Below are positions 27,471 through 36,226 of a stretch of 64,000 bases of DNA, piece by piece. Within the stretch, counting starts at the first letter, position 1. Each line of letters starts with the position of its first letter. Source of the stretch: Chryseobacterium gregarium DSM 19109 (GTDB lineage: Bacteria > Bacteroidota > Bacteroidia > Flavobacteriales > Weeksellaceae); assembly GCF_000430845.1 (NCBI RefSeq), contig NZ_AUMU01000002.1, forward strand, positions 248,001-312,000. The letters run 5' to 3'. Both the position numbers and the translations under genes were made by a program. The notes beneath the pieces are model-generated. The model was not told where the DNA came from and did not search any database. It saw nothing but the letters and a program-made list of their open reading frames with translations.

Positions 27471-27695
27471 CTATTTATTTTTATCTTCCTTGATCTCTTC
27501 ATAGTCCACTGTTTCAGCGTCCCAATTGAGTTTTTTATTGATCTGATCTGAGTTTTGTAGGTCTTGCTGTTTGGCACTGTTGTTTTTATTGCCGAACACA
27601 TAACTGTGAAAAGTTTTAAAGAAAATTCTCTTTAAAATATTCCACACAAAATAAATAATGATAGTAATGAGTATAAACTCAAAAATGTACTTCAT
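27471..27695 (-). CDS. DUF4834 family small membrane protein
   Basis: 74 residues: one N-terminal membrane helix (YIFEFILITIIIYFVWNILKRIFF), then a polar tail ending LNWDAETVDYEEIKED. This is the DUF4834 layout, a Bacteroidota family of unknown function. It precedes yfhO on the same strand. Confidence 0.8.
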   Translation of the reverse strand: MKYIFEFILITIIIYFVWNILKRIFFKTFHSYVFGNKNNSAKQQDLQNSDQINKKLNWDAETVDYEEIKEDKNK

Positions 27696-27777
27696 GATAA
27701 ATAAATTGTTTACAGGTTTGAAGATTAAAGTTCATGGTCTCAGTTCCTTTTCTCAAACTCTAATAACGCTCTACCTT

Positions 27778-28830
27778 TTATTTGGAAGACGGATTTACCA
27801 TTACGGAAGAGTTGGAAACACTTTTCATGGACTGGGATTCTTTTCCGTTCGAAATGGTTTCGATCTGGGTTGTTTTTACAGAAATATTCTGATTGTTAAT
27901 CCATCCTGTATTCTGGTCAAACTTAATCGTTCCGTTTTGCGCCAGTTCACTGCTTAAGCTGTGGGTAACCTCTCCCTGGTTCTGTTTGTCTACTTTTTTA
28001 GGAATTCCCCCGGTTACTGAGATTTCAGCGATCCCGTTTCCTACGCTTTTTAATTGATAATTTGAGTTGACTTTAACTTTACCCTGGGCATCGGCATTTT
28101 CACTGCTGGTCCATTTTTCTCCAACTTTTACTCCTTTTTTAGGGATAATCGTTAAGTTTTTATTAAGCTGATCCTTCAGTACTTTTTCATTGAACGTTTC
28201 TTTCAGGCTTGCCACCACACTGGCTTTCTGATTGGCATCTTTTATCAATGTGCCGACCGCATTGGAAACTTTTGTGTAAACAGCATCAAAACCTGTAATG
28301 GAGATTACGTTCCCTTTGGTATCCATCTTCATATTCAGTTTGTTTCCGGTCAGTGCTTTGTTGATGTTCCAGATCATTTTCAGGTCATCCTCTTTCGGAA
28401 TCGGTAATTTGGTGTCCACCACAATCGTTTTTCCGTCGGCCGCCTGCGAATTTCTTTTAGCGATCAGGTTTAAAGTCATATCATACACATTCCCTTTGAT
28501 ATCATTAACTGTAAACGACATTTCATCCGTAGATTCGCTGGTTCCGTTTAGGGTTTTACCTTTAGGATCGGTCATTGTTTTGGTATCTCTCTGATATGTT
28601 GTCAGAGGATAGGTTTTCCCCTTTTCCAGTTTAAAAGTCTGGGTGTAAATTCCTGCAGAATCTTTAATAGCCGGATTTTCTTCCACTTTTGCCACGGAAT
28701 CAGCCGGAACTTCTACTGTAACGGTTTTTCCTGTTTTAGGATCTACTTTTGTAATTTTCGTCGTTTCTTTCTTATTACATGAAACCAATGCTATGGCTGA
28801 AATAAGCGCTAATGCTGCTATATTTTTCAT
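27778..28830 (-). CDS. DUF6263 family lipoprotein
   Basis: 350 residues. Lipobox ALVSC near residue 18, followed by a Lys/Thr/Glu-rich linker (KKETTKITKVDPKTGKTVTV) and a beta-rich domain with LIAKRNSQAADGKTIVVDTK, GKWTSS-type strands (VGEKWTSSEN) and a C-terminal INNQNISVKTTQIETI. This is the DUF6263 pattern of flavobacteria. A periplasmic or surface location is expected. Function unknown. Confidence 0.8.
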   Translation of the reverse strand: MKNIAALALISAIALVSCNKKETTKITKVDPKTGKTVTVEVPADSVAKVEENPAIKDSAGIYTQTFKLEKGKTYPLTTYQRDTKTMTDPKGKTLNGTSESTDEMSFTVNDIKGNVYDMTLNLIAKRNSQAADGKTIVVDTKLPIPKEDDLKMIWNINKALTGNKLNMKMDTKGNVISITGFDAVYTKVSNAVGTLIKDANQKASVVASLKETFNEKVLKDQLNKNLTIIPKKGVKVGEKWTSSENADAQGKVKVNSNYQLKSVGNGIAEISVTGGIPKKVDKQNQGEVTHSLSSELAQNGTIKFDQNTGWINNQNISVKTTQIETISNGKESQSMKSVSNSSVMVNPSSK

Positions 28831-28883
28831 TTGATTTTTTTAATTTGTATTACTTCTGATTTTATCCAAACTGCCGATCAATA

Positions 28884-29648
28884 CTAAAGACCTGAGTTGA
28901 CCGTCATTTTCTGTCTTACCGCTTCATACAAAATGGCTCCGCAGGCTACGGAAACATTCAGGGACTGGGTTTTTCCTTCAATCGGTAACTTTATTTTCTC
29001 ATCTGCATGGTGGAGAACTTCTTTTGAAATTCCTGTTTCCTCATTGCCCATCACAATCGCACAGGGCTCTGTAAAACTGACATCATAAATCAGTTTCTGG
29101 GCCTTTTCGCTGGCGGCAAATACGGAAATTCCGCTTTGCTGAAGGAAATCCACTACATGAGCGAGATTAGGCTCTTTACAGATTTTAATATTGTAAATAC
29201 CTCCTGCAGATGTTTTTATGGCATCCGAATTAATCGGGGCGGCCCCTTTTTCAGGAATGATCACCGCATCAACTCCTACACATTCTGCCGTCCTGCAGAT
29301 GGCTCCGAAATTTCTGACATCGGTCAGCCGGTCCAGGATTAATAAGAAAGGAGTTTTCCCTTCTTCAAAAAGCTGAGGGACAATGTCTTCTATTTTGTGA
29401 AAAGGAACGTCTGAAATAAAAGCAACCACGCCCTGGTGGTTTTTTCTTGTAAAACGGTTCAGTTTTTCAACAGGAACGTAGTTGGGACGGATTTTATTTT
29501 TGGCTAAGATGGTTTTAAGCTCAGCGTAAATATCTCCCTGCAAAGCATTCTGCACGAATACTTTATCAATTGTTTTCCCTGCTTCAATAGCTTCAATGAC
29601 GGGACGCAGCCCGAAAATAAAATCGTCCTTTTTATCGTTGTTATCCAT
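28884..29648 (-). CDS. rlmB: 23S rRNA (guanosine-2'-O)-methyltransferase, SpoU family
   Basis: 254 residues. N-terminal substrate-binding domain (FIFGLRPVIEAIEAGKTIDKVFV) and C-terminal SPOUT fold with LDRLTDVRNFGAICRTAE (motif 1), AIVMGNEETGIS (motif 2) and IKLPIEGKTQSLNVSVACGAILYEAVRQ (motif 3). It modifies G2251 of 23S rRNA (E. coli numbering) with SAM. Other TrmH-like enzymes share these motifs, but the FGLRPV N-terminus fits RlmB. Confidence 0.92.
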   Translation of the reverse strand: MDNNDKKDDFIFGLRPVIEAIEAGKTIDKVFVQNALQGDIYAELKTILAKNKIRPNYVPVEKLNRFTRKNHQGVVAFISDVPFHKIEDIVPQLFEEGKTPFLLILDRLTDVRNFGAICRTAECVGVDAVIIPEKGAAPINSDAIKTSAGGIYNIKICKEPNLAHVVDFLQQSGISVFAASEKAQKLIYDVSFTEPCAIVMGNEETGISKEVLHHADEKIKLPIEGKTQSLNVSVACGAILYEAVRQKMTVNSGL

Positions 29649-29721
29649 TAATATTCTTTTATAAATTGTTTTCCGGAATAATATCCGTAAATAATATTTT
29701 CTTCTTCTACACTCTTTGTCA

Positions 29722-30192
29722 CTAATACTTTTCTCCTAAAATGGCCCTTTTCTGGGACATAAGGTATCCGTAATGCTGGCATTCATGCATATTGTTAAAA
29801 ATGATAGCATCCTGAATGCTTTTCAGGTCCATTCCAAAACTGGTGGTATAAGGCGTGTAATCTGAAAAGAAATCACTGTCATAATCTCTCATCAGAGTTT
29901 TTGATGTTTCAATGAGTAAAAACTCAAGATCCTCTACTTCTGATTTCTGAACATTCAGATTCGGTAATGTACCTTTTTTGTAAGTTTCAATCCAGTATTT
30001 GTCAATTCTGAAAGGATTTCCACTGAGGTAATAATGCAGCAGCTGCTGAGTGGCAACGGTATGGGCAATGTTCCAGTACATATTATTGTTAAAGCCGTCC
30101 GGAATCAGAAGCAGATCTTCATGCGAAGTATTCTGTAAAATATCCAGAAGGTTTTTTCTTACCTGCCTGTGCGCTTGAAAATGATAATTCAT
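29722..30192 (-). CDS. DinB-family four-helix-bundle protein
   Basis: 156 residues. DinB/YfiT-like helices with potential metal-binding His residues in NIAHTVATQQLLHYYL and in NNMHECQHYGYLMSQKRA. Members include bacillithiol-dependent transferases (BstA) and damage-induced proteins. The YpdA gene in this window makes a bacillithiol link possible but unproved. Single gene, 73 bp from rlmB. Confidence 0.82.
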   Translation of the reverse strand: MNYHFQAHRQVRKNLLDILQNTSHEDLLLIPDGFNNNMYWNIAHTVATQQLLHYYLSGNPFRIDKYWIETYKKGTLPNLNVQKSEVEDLEFLLIETSKTLMRDYDSDFFSDYTPYTTSFGMDLKSIQDAIIFNNMHECQHYGYLMSQKRAILGEKY

Positions 30193-30442
30193 TTTGCAGA
30201 ATTTTAATCACCAAAAATAGTTTAATAAACTGGAAATGACAATTTTTAATCAGTTAATGAAATTAAATTTATATATTTTTATGAAAAAGCCAGATAATTC
30301 ATCTAATTTATAATTGATAAGCCAATTTAGAATCCTGCATCGATACTGGAATATTTAACAAACTTTAACTTAAATATGGCATTAATTGTGTTGATTAATG
30401 CAGGGATTTATTGGAAATTTACCCATTATTTTAAATTAAGCT

Positions 30443-31447
30443 ATGTCAGAGATTAATCAGGCTGAAGATATCCGTCAACTTACGGAACAGATAAAGGAAG
30501 CGAACTATTATTTTTCCCGTCTTCGACAGGAAATCAACAAAGTTATTATCGGGCAGGAATATATGATAGACCGCCTTTTGGTAGGACTTCTCGGAAATGG
30601 GCATGTCCTTTTGGAAGGGGTCCCGGGACTGGCTAAGACATTAGCGATCAAAACTCTGGCAGAAGCGGTAGACGGTGAATTTTCAAGAATTCAGTTTACC
30701 CCGGATCTGTTGCCTGCGGATGTGGTGGGAACGATGATCTATAGCATTAAAGATAATGATTTTTCAATCAAAAGAGGACCGGTTTTTGCAAACTTCGTGC
30801 TTGCGGATGAAATTAACCGTGCTCCGGCGAAAGTACAGTCGGCTCTTTTGGAAGTGATGCAGGAAAAACAGGTAACCATTGGTGATGAAACCATGAAGCT
30901 TCCGAAGCCTTTTCTGGTATTGGCTACACAAAACCCGATCGACCAGGAAGGTACATATCTTTTACCGGAAGCCCAAAGCGACCGTTTCATGCTGAAATGT
31001 ACGATTGATTATCCGAAATTTGAAGATGAAAGAACCGTAATGAGAATGGTTTCCACTTCACATCAGCCTGTTGTAAAGCCGGTTATTTCCCTACAGCATA
31101 TTGTAGAGGCAAAAGAGTTGATCAATCAGATTTATCTTGATGAAAAGATAGAAAAATATATTCTGGATATGGTATTTGCGACCCGCTATCCTGAAAACTA
31201 CGGTCTTGCCGAACTTAAGAATTATATTGCCTTTGGTGCTTCACCAAGAGCCTCCATCAATCTTGCCATTGCATCCAGAGCATACGCATTTCTGAGAGGA
31301 AGGGCTTTTGTTATCCCTGAAGATGTAAAATCGCTGGCTAATGATGTGTTAAGACACAGGATCGGTTTAACCTTTGAGGCAGAAGCGGAAAACATATCTA
31401 CAGAAGAAATCATCAGCAGGATTTTAGCGAAAATTCAGGCTCCATAA
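30443..31447 (+). CDS. MoxR-type AAA+ ATPase, first gene of the Bat operon
   Basis: 334 residues. Walker A GVPGLAKT at 59-66, Walker B region FVLADEINRAP, sensor ATQNPIDQEGTYLLPEAQSDRFM, C-terminal helical lid FGASPRASINLAIASRAYAFLRGR. MoxR ATPases act as chaperones that mature VWA-domain proteins. Here it heads the DUF58/BatA/BatB/BatC/BatD set, linked with aerotolerance and stress resistance in Bacteroides and Leptospira. The 250-bp region in front shows no exact promoter box. Confidence 0.93.
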   Translation: MSEINQAEDIRQLTEQIKEANYYFSRLRQEINKVIIGQEYMIDRLLVGLLGNGHVLLEGVPGLAKTLAIKTLAEAVDGEFSRIQFTPDLLPADVVGTMIYSIKDNDFSIKRGPVFANFVLADEINRAPAKVQSALLEVMQEKQVTIGDETMKLPKPFLVLATQNPIDQEGTYLLPEAQSDRFMLKCTIDYPKFEDERTVMRMVSTSHQPVVKPVISLQHIVEAKELINQIYLDEKIEKYILDMVFATRYPENYGLAELKNYIAFGASPRASINLAIASRAYAFLRGRAFVIPEDVKSLANDVLRHRIGLTFEAEAENISTEEIISRILAKIQAP

Positions 31448-31541
31448 TTAATGTAGCAATTTAATAATGTAACAGTTTACCAGTTTAAGGTTTGAAATAA
31501 GATTGTTATATTATTACACTGTTATATTTTACATTTAAGTT

Positions 31542-32405
31542 ATGCAGATAAAAGATATTGTAAAAAAAGTCAAACAGATAGAAATCCGTACCCGAAAGAA
31601 GACGGAGGCTTCTTTGATGGGACAATATCACAGTGCTTTCAAAGGTCAGGGCATGACTTTTTCAGAAGTCCGCCCATACCAGTTCGGTGATGAGATCCGG
31701 AGGATCGACTGGAATAAGACCGCCCGTTTCCGGGAGCCGTTCGTTAAAGTGATGGAAGAAGAGCGGGAGCTTACCATGATGCTGATTGTGGATATTTCTG
31801 CGTCAATGGATTACGGGACGAAAAATCAGCTTAAAAGGGAATATGTAGCAGAAATTGCGGCAAGTTTGGGTTTTTCAGCAGCTGGCAACAACGATAAAGT
31901 AGGCCTGATTTTATTTGCCGATAAGGTGTATAAAGTGGTTCCGCCTCAAAAAGGAAGAAAGCACATCCTCTCCATTATCAGCAATATTCTGACCGCTAAT
32001 TATGTACCTGCCGAATCAAAAATAGAAAAGGCACTGGAGTACATGATGGGGATTTTCAAAAAAAAGTCACTGGTTTTCCTGTTTTCTGATTTTGAGGATA
32101 ACTATGATTCCAAAATGCTGAGGGTAGCCTCTAAAAAACACCAGCTGCTGGGCTTGAGGGTATTCGATGAAAAAGATAATGAAATTCCTGATGTGGGATA
32201 TACTTTATTGTATGATGCGGAAACAGGGAGACAGGTTTGGGCCAATACTTCAAGCACACGCTGGAGGTATACGTTTGCCGAGGCTCAGAAACAGAAATTA
32301 AAAACGCTGGAAGAAGATTTCGCGAACAGTTCAGCCAGCTTTATAAATATTAATACGGGATCGGATTATTCGAGACTGTTATATAATTACTTTCAGAAAA
32401 AATAA
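31542..32405 (+). CDS. DUF58 domain protein of the Bat operon
   Basis: 287 residues with the DUF58 signature (KGQGMTFSEVRPYQFGDEIRRIDWNKTARFREPFVK) followed by a VWA-like fold with DISASMDYG (DxSxS MIDAS). It is cytoplasmic, since no signal or membrane segment is visible. DUF58 proteins are the constant partner of MoxR ATPases. The 94-bp spacer to the MoxR gene contains only AT-rich sequence. Confidence 0.9.
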   Translation: MQIKDIVKKVKQIEIRTRKKTEASLMGQYHSAFKGQGMTFSEVRPYQFGDEIRRIDWNKTARFREPFVKVMEEERELTMMLIVDISASMDYGTKNQLKREYVAEIAASLGFSAAGNNDKVGLILFADKVYKVVPPQKGRKHILSIISNILTANYVPAESKIEKALEYMMGIFKKKSLVFLFSDFEDNYDSKMLRVASKKHQLLGLRVFDEKDNEIPDVGYTLLYDAETGRQVWANTSSTRWRYTFAEAQKQKLKTLEEDFANSSASFININTGSDYSRLLYNYFQKK

Positions 32406-32496
32406 ATACATACCGGCCTGACATTTAAACAAAGATTAATTCTTAAAATTATTCTTCGTTAGAATGGCAATGCGATGTTAAAATTTAACAATACGA

Positions 32497-33393
32497 TTGA
32501 GAAAACTATTATTTATATTTTGTTTTTTAGTCTGTGCGAATGCCTTCTCACAGATTCTTTCTTCCAGCGTTGAGAAGAAAACCGTTGCTTTGGGTGAAGT
32601 GAACCACATCGTTGTAACCATCAATAATCTTCATAACGAGAAAGTTTCGGCGGCTCCTGAAAATGAACTGCTGCCTTTCCATTTTGAAGAGGTCAAAGAC
32701 AGTATTGCACAGACGCAGGATGTATATTACAGAAGAATTGATTTTGCTGTATTCGATGAAGGTAAATTTACCATACCGGAACTTGAGTTTAAGGTAGGCG
32801 GTAAAATATTAAAAACCATCCCTTATGAAATCGAAGTGATCAATACTGCTCAAAAGGCAGATCAGATCAACGATATCATGAACAATAAAGAAGTAAAGCT
32901 TGAGGTCACGGATTACTGGCAGCTGTATAAGTTTTATATTCTGGCCGCAATTGCGGCAATAGCCCTGATTATTGCGATTATTATGTTTGTGAAGTATGGC
33001 AGAAAATCCAAAGATTCACCTGTTGTTGCCACCAACCAGACCCTGAAGGAACTGGATTCCCTTAAAAAGAAAAAATATGTGGAAAGCGGAGACTACCGTT
33101 TGTTTTATGTAGAACTGATCGATATTTCTAGGAAATTCATTGCCAAACAGTACCGGTTACCTGCCGATGTCCTGCTTACGGATGATCTTATTGACCTGAT
33201 GAAAAAAAACAATACGATCTCCCAAGAGAATGAAAAAGTAATAGAGGATGTTTTTGTAAGAGGTGACCTGGTGAAATTTGCAAAGACCTTCCCTGACCAG
33301 CAGATCATGGAAAAAGATTTTGCAGACATCAGAAATTTTGTAAAAAGATCATCAAAGGATCTCGAATTTGAAAACCTGAGGAAAGATGTTTGA
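32497..33393 (+). CDS. Bat-operon membrane protein (DUF4381/BatD-like)
   Basis: 298 residues starting at TTG: MRKLLFIFCFLVCANAFSQ is a signal peptide and the only other nearby ATG (32475) is out of frame, so the unusual start is supported. A periplasmic beta-sandwich (~20-130, resembling the BatD N-terminus) is followed by one membrane helix (FYILAAIAAIALIIAIIMFV) and a cytoplasmic helical domain with KYVESGDYRLFYVELIDISRKFIAKQY. It overlaps batA by 8 bp. It occupies the slot between DUF58 and BatA usual in Bacteroidota Bat operons. Confidence 0.8.
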   Translation: MRKLLFIFCFLVCANAFSQILSSSVEKKTVALGEVNHIVVTINNLHNEKVSAAPENELLPFHFEEVKDSIAQTQDVYYRRIDFAVFDEGKFTIPELEFKVGGKILKTIPYEIEVINTAQKADQINDIMNNKEVKLEVTDYWQLYKFYILAAIAAIALIIAIIMFVKYGRKSKDSPVVATNQTLKELDSLKKKKYVESGDYRLFYVELIDISRKFIAKQYRLPADVLLTDDLIDLMKKNNTISQENEKVIEDVFVRGDLVKFAKTFPDQQIMEKDFADIRNFVKRSSKDLEFENLRKDV

Positions 33394-34378
33394 TTTTGAG
33401 TTTTACAGTCCGTGGTTTTTACTGCTTTTCCTGTTGTTTATCCCATTGATGTTCAGGGATGTAAGCAAACAGAAAAGAAATGGCATCAAGGTGCCGACGG
33501 TTAAGAATATGTCTGACAGCAGCGGCATCCGTGTGGTGATGTTTCTCCTTAGAATTTCCAAGTATATCATACTTTCTGCTCTTATCATTGCGATGGCTAG
33601 GCCAAGAACTTTTACCATTTCCCAGGACAGGGATGACACAAAAGGGATTGATATCATGCTTTCCGTAGACGTTTCTTTGAGTATGCTGGCAAAAGATCTT
33701 ACCCCGGACCGTTTAACAGCCCTGAAGGATATTGCGATAAAATTTGTTGAAAAACGGCCTAATGACAGAATCGGTCTGGTAACCTATTCCGGAGAAGCAT
33801 TTACAAAAGTTCCGGTAACTTCTGATCACCAGGTAGTCGTCGATGAATTACAAAACCTAAACCCTTTGGAATTACAGCCCGGGACAGCTATCGGAGAAGG
33901 GTTATCAGTGGCCGTTAACCATTTGAAAAACAGTAAGGCAAAAAGTAAAATCATCATCCTGATGACCGATGGTGTCAATACCATCGAGAATGCTATGCCA
34001 CCGGCCATTGCGGCGGAACTGGCAAAAAATAATAATATTAAAGTTTATGCTATCGGTATCGGAACGAACGGATATGCTTTAATGCCTACTCAGACCGATA
34101 TTTTCGGGGACCTCGTTTTTACGGAAACGGAAGTGAAAATCGATGAGCCGGTTCTAAAGGAAGTAGCCCAGATGACCGGCGGGAAATATTTCAGGGCAAC
34201 CTCTAACAGCAGCTTGGAAGAAGTGTATGATGAAATCAATCAGCTGGAAAAATCGGATGTCAAAGTTTCCAGGCTGTTCAATTATCAGGAATATTTCAAA
34301 ATTTTCCTCTGGATTGCTTTGGGGATTCTGTGTATAGATGCATTATTAAGATGGGTGTTTTATAAAATTTTAAGCTGA
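33386..34378 (+). CDS. batA: BatA, membrane-anchored VWA-domain protein
   Basis: 330 residues. Two N-terminal membrane helices (FLLLFLLFIPLMF; YIILSALIIAMARP), then a VWA domain with MIDAS DVSLS at 95-99 and MTDGVNTIENA, then a C-terminal helix (IFLWIALGILCIDALL). Predicted to bind protein partners through a divalent metal in the periplasm. It overlaps the upstream gene by 8 bp and batB by one base, typical of tight coupling. Confidence 0.92.
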   Translation: MFDFEFYSPWFLLLFLLFIPLMFRDVSKQKRNGIKVPTVKNMSDSSGIRVVMFLLRISKYIILSALIIAMARPRTFTISQDRDDTKGIDIMLSVDVSLSMLAKDLTPDRLTALKDIAIKFVEKRPNDRIGLVTYSGEAFTKVPVTSDHQVVVDELQNLNPLELQPGTAIGEGLSVAVNHLKNSKAKSKIIILMTDGVNTIENAMPPAIAAELAKNNNIKVYAIGIGTNGYALMPTQTDIFGDLVFTETEVKIDEPVLKEVAQMTGGKYFRATSNSSLEEVYDEINQLEKSDVKVSRLFNYQEYFKIFLWIALGILCIDALLRWVFYKILS

Positions 34379-35385
34379 TGGAGTGGTATTTGGGAAATTA
34401 TTGGTATTTGTTACTGCTGTTGCTTTTACCGCTGCTGGCTGTTTTTTTAGTCCGATACCTGAAATGGAAAAATAAAAGAAAGCAGGTTTTTGCTGATATT
34501 CAGTTTCATGAGCATCTGTTTGAAAAAAGATTAGGCTTTACTAAGTTTTTCCCTGCGCTGTATATACTGGGGACTTTATTCTTGATTTTTTCCATCATTG
34601 ATCTGCTGAGCGGCTCAGAAGAAATCAAAACCAATCAGAAATTAAATAATGTTATTTTCATGCTGGATGTTTCCAATTCCATGAATGCGGAAGATATTAA
34701 TCCAAGCCGTCTGACGGAAGCCAAGAACCTGATGATCCAGACCATGCAGAAGATGAAAAATGACAAAGTCGGAATCGTGATTTTTGCAGGAGAGGCAAGT
34801 TCGATCATGCCTTTAACCACAGATTATAATTCTGCAGAAACATACATCGGCGGAATTGAGACCAATTCCATGCAGATTCAGGGAACCGATTTCCTGAACG
34901 GCATGAAAAGCGCCGTCGGGAAATTTAAAAACGTAAGTAAAAATACACGGAAAGTTGTGCTGCTAAGTGATGGGGAAGACAATGAAGGAAATGATGAAGC
35001 GGCTATAAAACTAGCTGATAAAGAAGGAATAATGATTACTTCCGTGGGCATAGGATCTGATGAAGGAGCACCGATCCCGGAATATCAGTTCGGTCAGCTG
35101 ATGGGGTATAAAACGGATGTATCGGGGCAGACCGTGATTTCAAAAAGACAGACTGCAGCATTGAAAAAAATGGCGGAATCAACCGGTGGTTCCTATATTG
35201 ACGGAAACAATATCAATGAAACTCCGGATAAAATTATCGATGCCCTGCAAAAGAAATCAGGTTCTTCTGAAACATTGGTGAAATCACAGAATGCCAATCA
35301 CTACTATCAGTATTTTCTGATGGTTTCGATATTTTTCTTCATGCTGATTTACATTTTTAATCCTAAAAGGGATTTAAATGTGTAA
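34378..35385 (+). CDS. batB: BatB, membrane-anchored VWA-domain protein
   Basis: 335 residues, paralogous to BatA. N-terminal helices (YWYLLLLLLLPLLAVFLVRYL; LYILGTLFLIFSIIDLL), VWA domain with MIDAS DVSNS at 97-101 and LSDGEDNEGND, and a C-terminal helix (YFLMVSIFFFMLIYIF). The TGATG junction with batA implies translational coupling. Confidence 0.92.
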   Translation: MEWYLGNYWYLLLLLLLPLLAVFLVRYLKWKNKRKQVFADIQFHEHLFEKRLGFTKFFPALYILGTLFLIFSIIDLLSGSEEIKTNQKLNNVIFMLDVSNSMNAEDINPSRLTEAKNLMIQTMQKMKNDKVGIVIFAGEASSIMPLTTDYNSAETYIGGIETNSMQIQGTDFLNGMKSAVGKFKNVSKNTRKVVLLSDGEDNEGNDEAAIKLADKEGIMITSVGIGSDEGAPIPEYQFGQLMGYKTDVSGQTVISKRQTAALKKMAESTGGSYIDGNNINETPDKIIDALQKKSGSSETLVKSQNANHYYQYFLMVSIFFFMLIYIFNPKRDLNV

Positions 35386-35476
35386 TCTCATGTGGTATGC
35401 AGGCTGTAAAACGGTGATTACTTTAACCCAACTTTAACAAATAAGACGCTGTTTCTTAACATATAAAGGGATAATT

Positions 35477-36226
35477 TTGCATTGGATGAATACTAAAATC
35501 TTTTTTTTACCGTTTATTATTGCTTTCCTGAGTTCAGGATTTCTGTTTGGACAGAAAAACTACAGAACTCTTGTGTATGAAGGCAATGAAAAATTCAACG
35601 GGAAAGATTATGACGGGGCATCGGCCAAGTATATGCAGGCCATTAAATCAAATGATAAAGATTTTACGGCACATTACAACTTGGGGAATGCATTATATAA
35701 AAGCAAGAAATATGAAGAGGCCAAAGCAGAGTTTGAAAAGGCACAGCGGTTTTCACAGACCCTTTCCGATAAGTCTGCGGCATTGCATAATCTTGGAAAT
35801 GCGTATATGCAGATGAAACAGCCCGAAAAGGCAGCACAATTTTATAAGCAGTCCCTGAAACAAAACCCTTACAGCGAAGCAACCAGAAAAAATTATGAGA
35901 TTGCCAAGCTGAAGGAAAAAGAAAACCAACAGAAACAGCAGAAGCAGAATAACTCCGGAAAAGGAGGCGGTGGTAAGGATCAGCAACAGAATGATGATCA
36001 AAAAGGAGGACCTAAAGATCAAAAAGATCAGGGACAGGGCCAGCAGAATCAGGGTAAAGGCCAGGGAAATGACCCTAACCAGAAATCGAATAATGAAGGC
36101 AGAATCCCGAAAGGACTTGAAAATCAAATACTCAATAAAGTAAGCGACAAAGAGAAAGAAACCGCCAAAAGAATTTTAAATAAAAATTCTTATTCGATGC
36201 CCGAAAGCAACGAGAAAGATTGGTGA
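35477..36226 (+). CDS. batC: BatC, TPR protein with low-complexity C-terminus
   Basis: 249 residues. Signal peptide (MNTKIFFLPFIIAFLSSGFLFGQ after an in-frame MHW), then three TPR units (FNGKDYDGASAKYMQAIKSN, KDFTAHYNLGNALYKSKKYEEA, SAALHNLGNAYMQMKQPEKAAQFYKQSLKQNP). The last ~100 residues are rich in Gln, Lys, Gly and Asp. The start could be the second ATG (35486). It fits the scaffold role proposed for BatC in the Bat complex. Confidence 0.88.
   Translation: MHWMNTKIFFLPFIIAFLSSGFLFGQKNYRTLVYEGNEKFNGKDYDGASAKYMQAIKSNDKDFTAHYNLGNALYKSKKYEEAKAEFEKAQRFSQTLSDKSAALHNLGNAYMQMKQPEKAAQFYKQSLKQNPYSEATRKNYEIAKLKEKENQQKQQKQNNSGKGGGGKDQQQNDDQKGGPKDQKDQGQGQQNQGKGQGNDPNQKSNNEGRIPKGLENQILNKVSDKEKETAKRILNKNSYSMPESNEKDW

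Noticed and set aside
35753..36127. 124-codon open frame antisense to batC
   Set aside because: It arises from the low-complexity Gln/Lys/Gly-coding stretch of batC; the sense frame has clear TPR homology.
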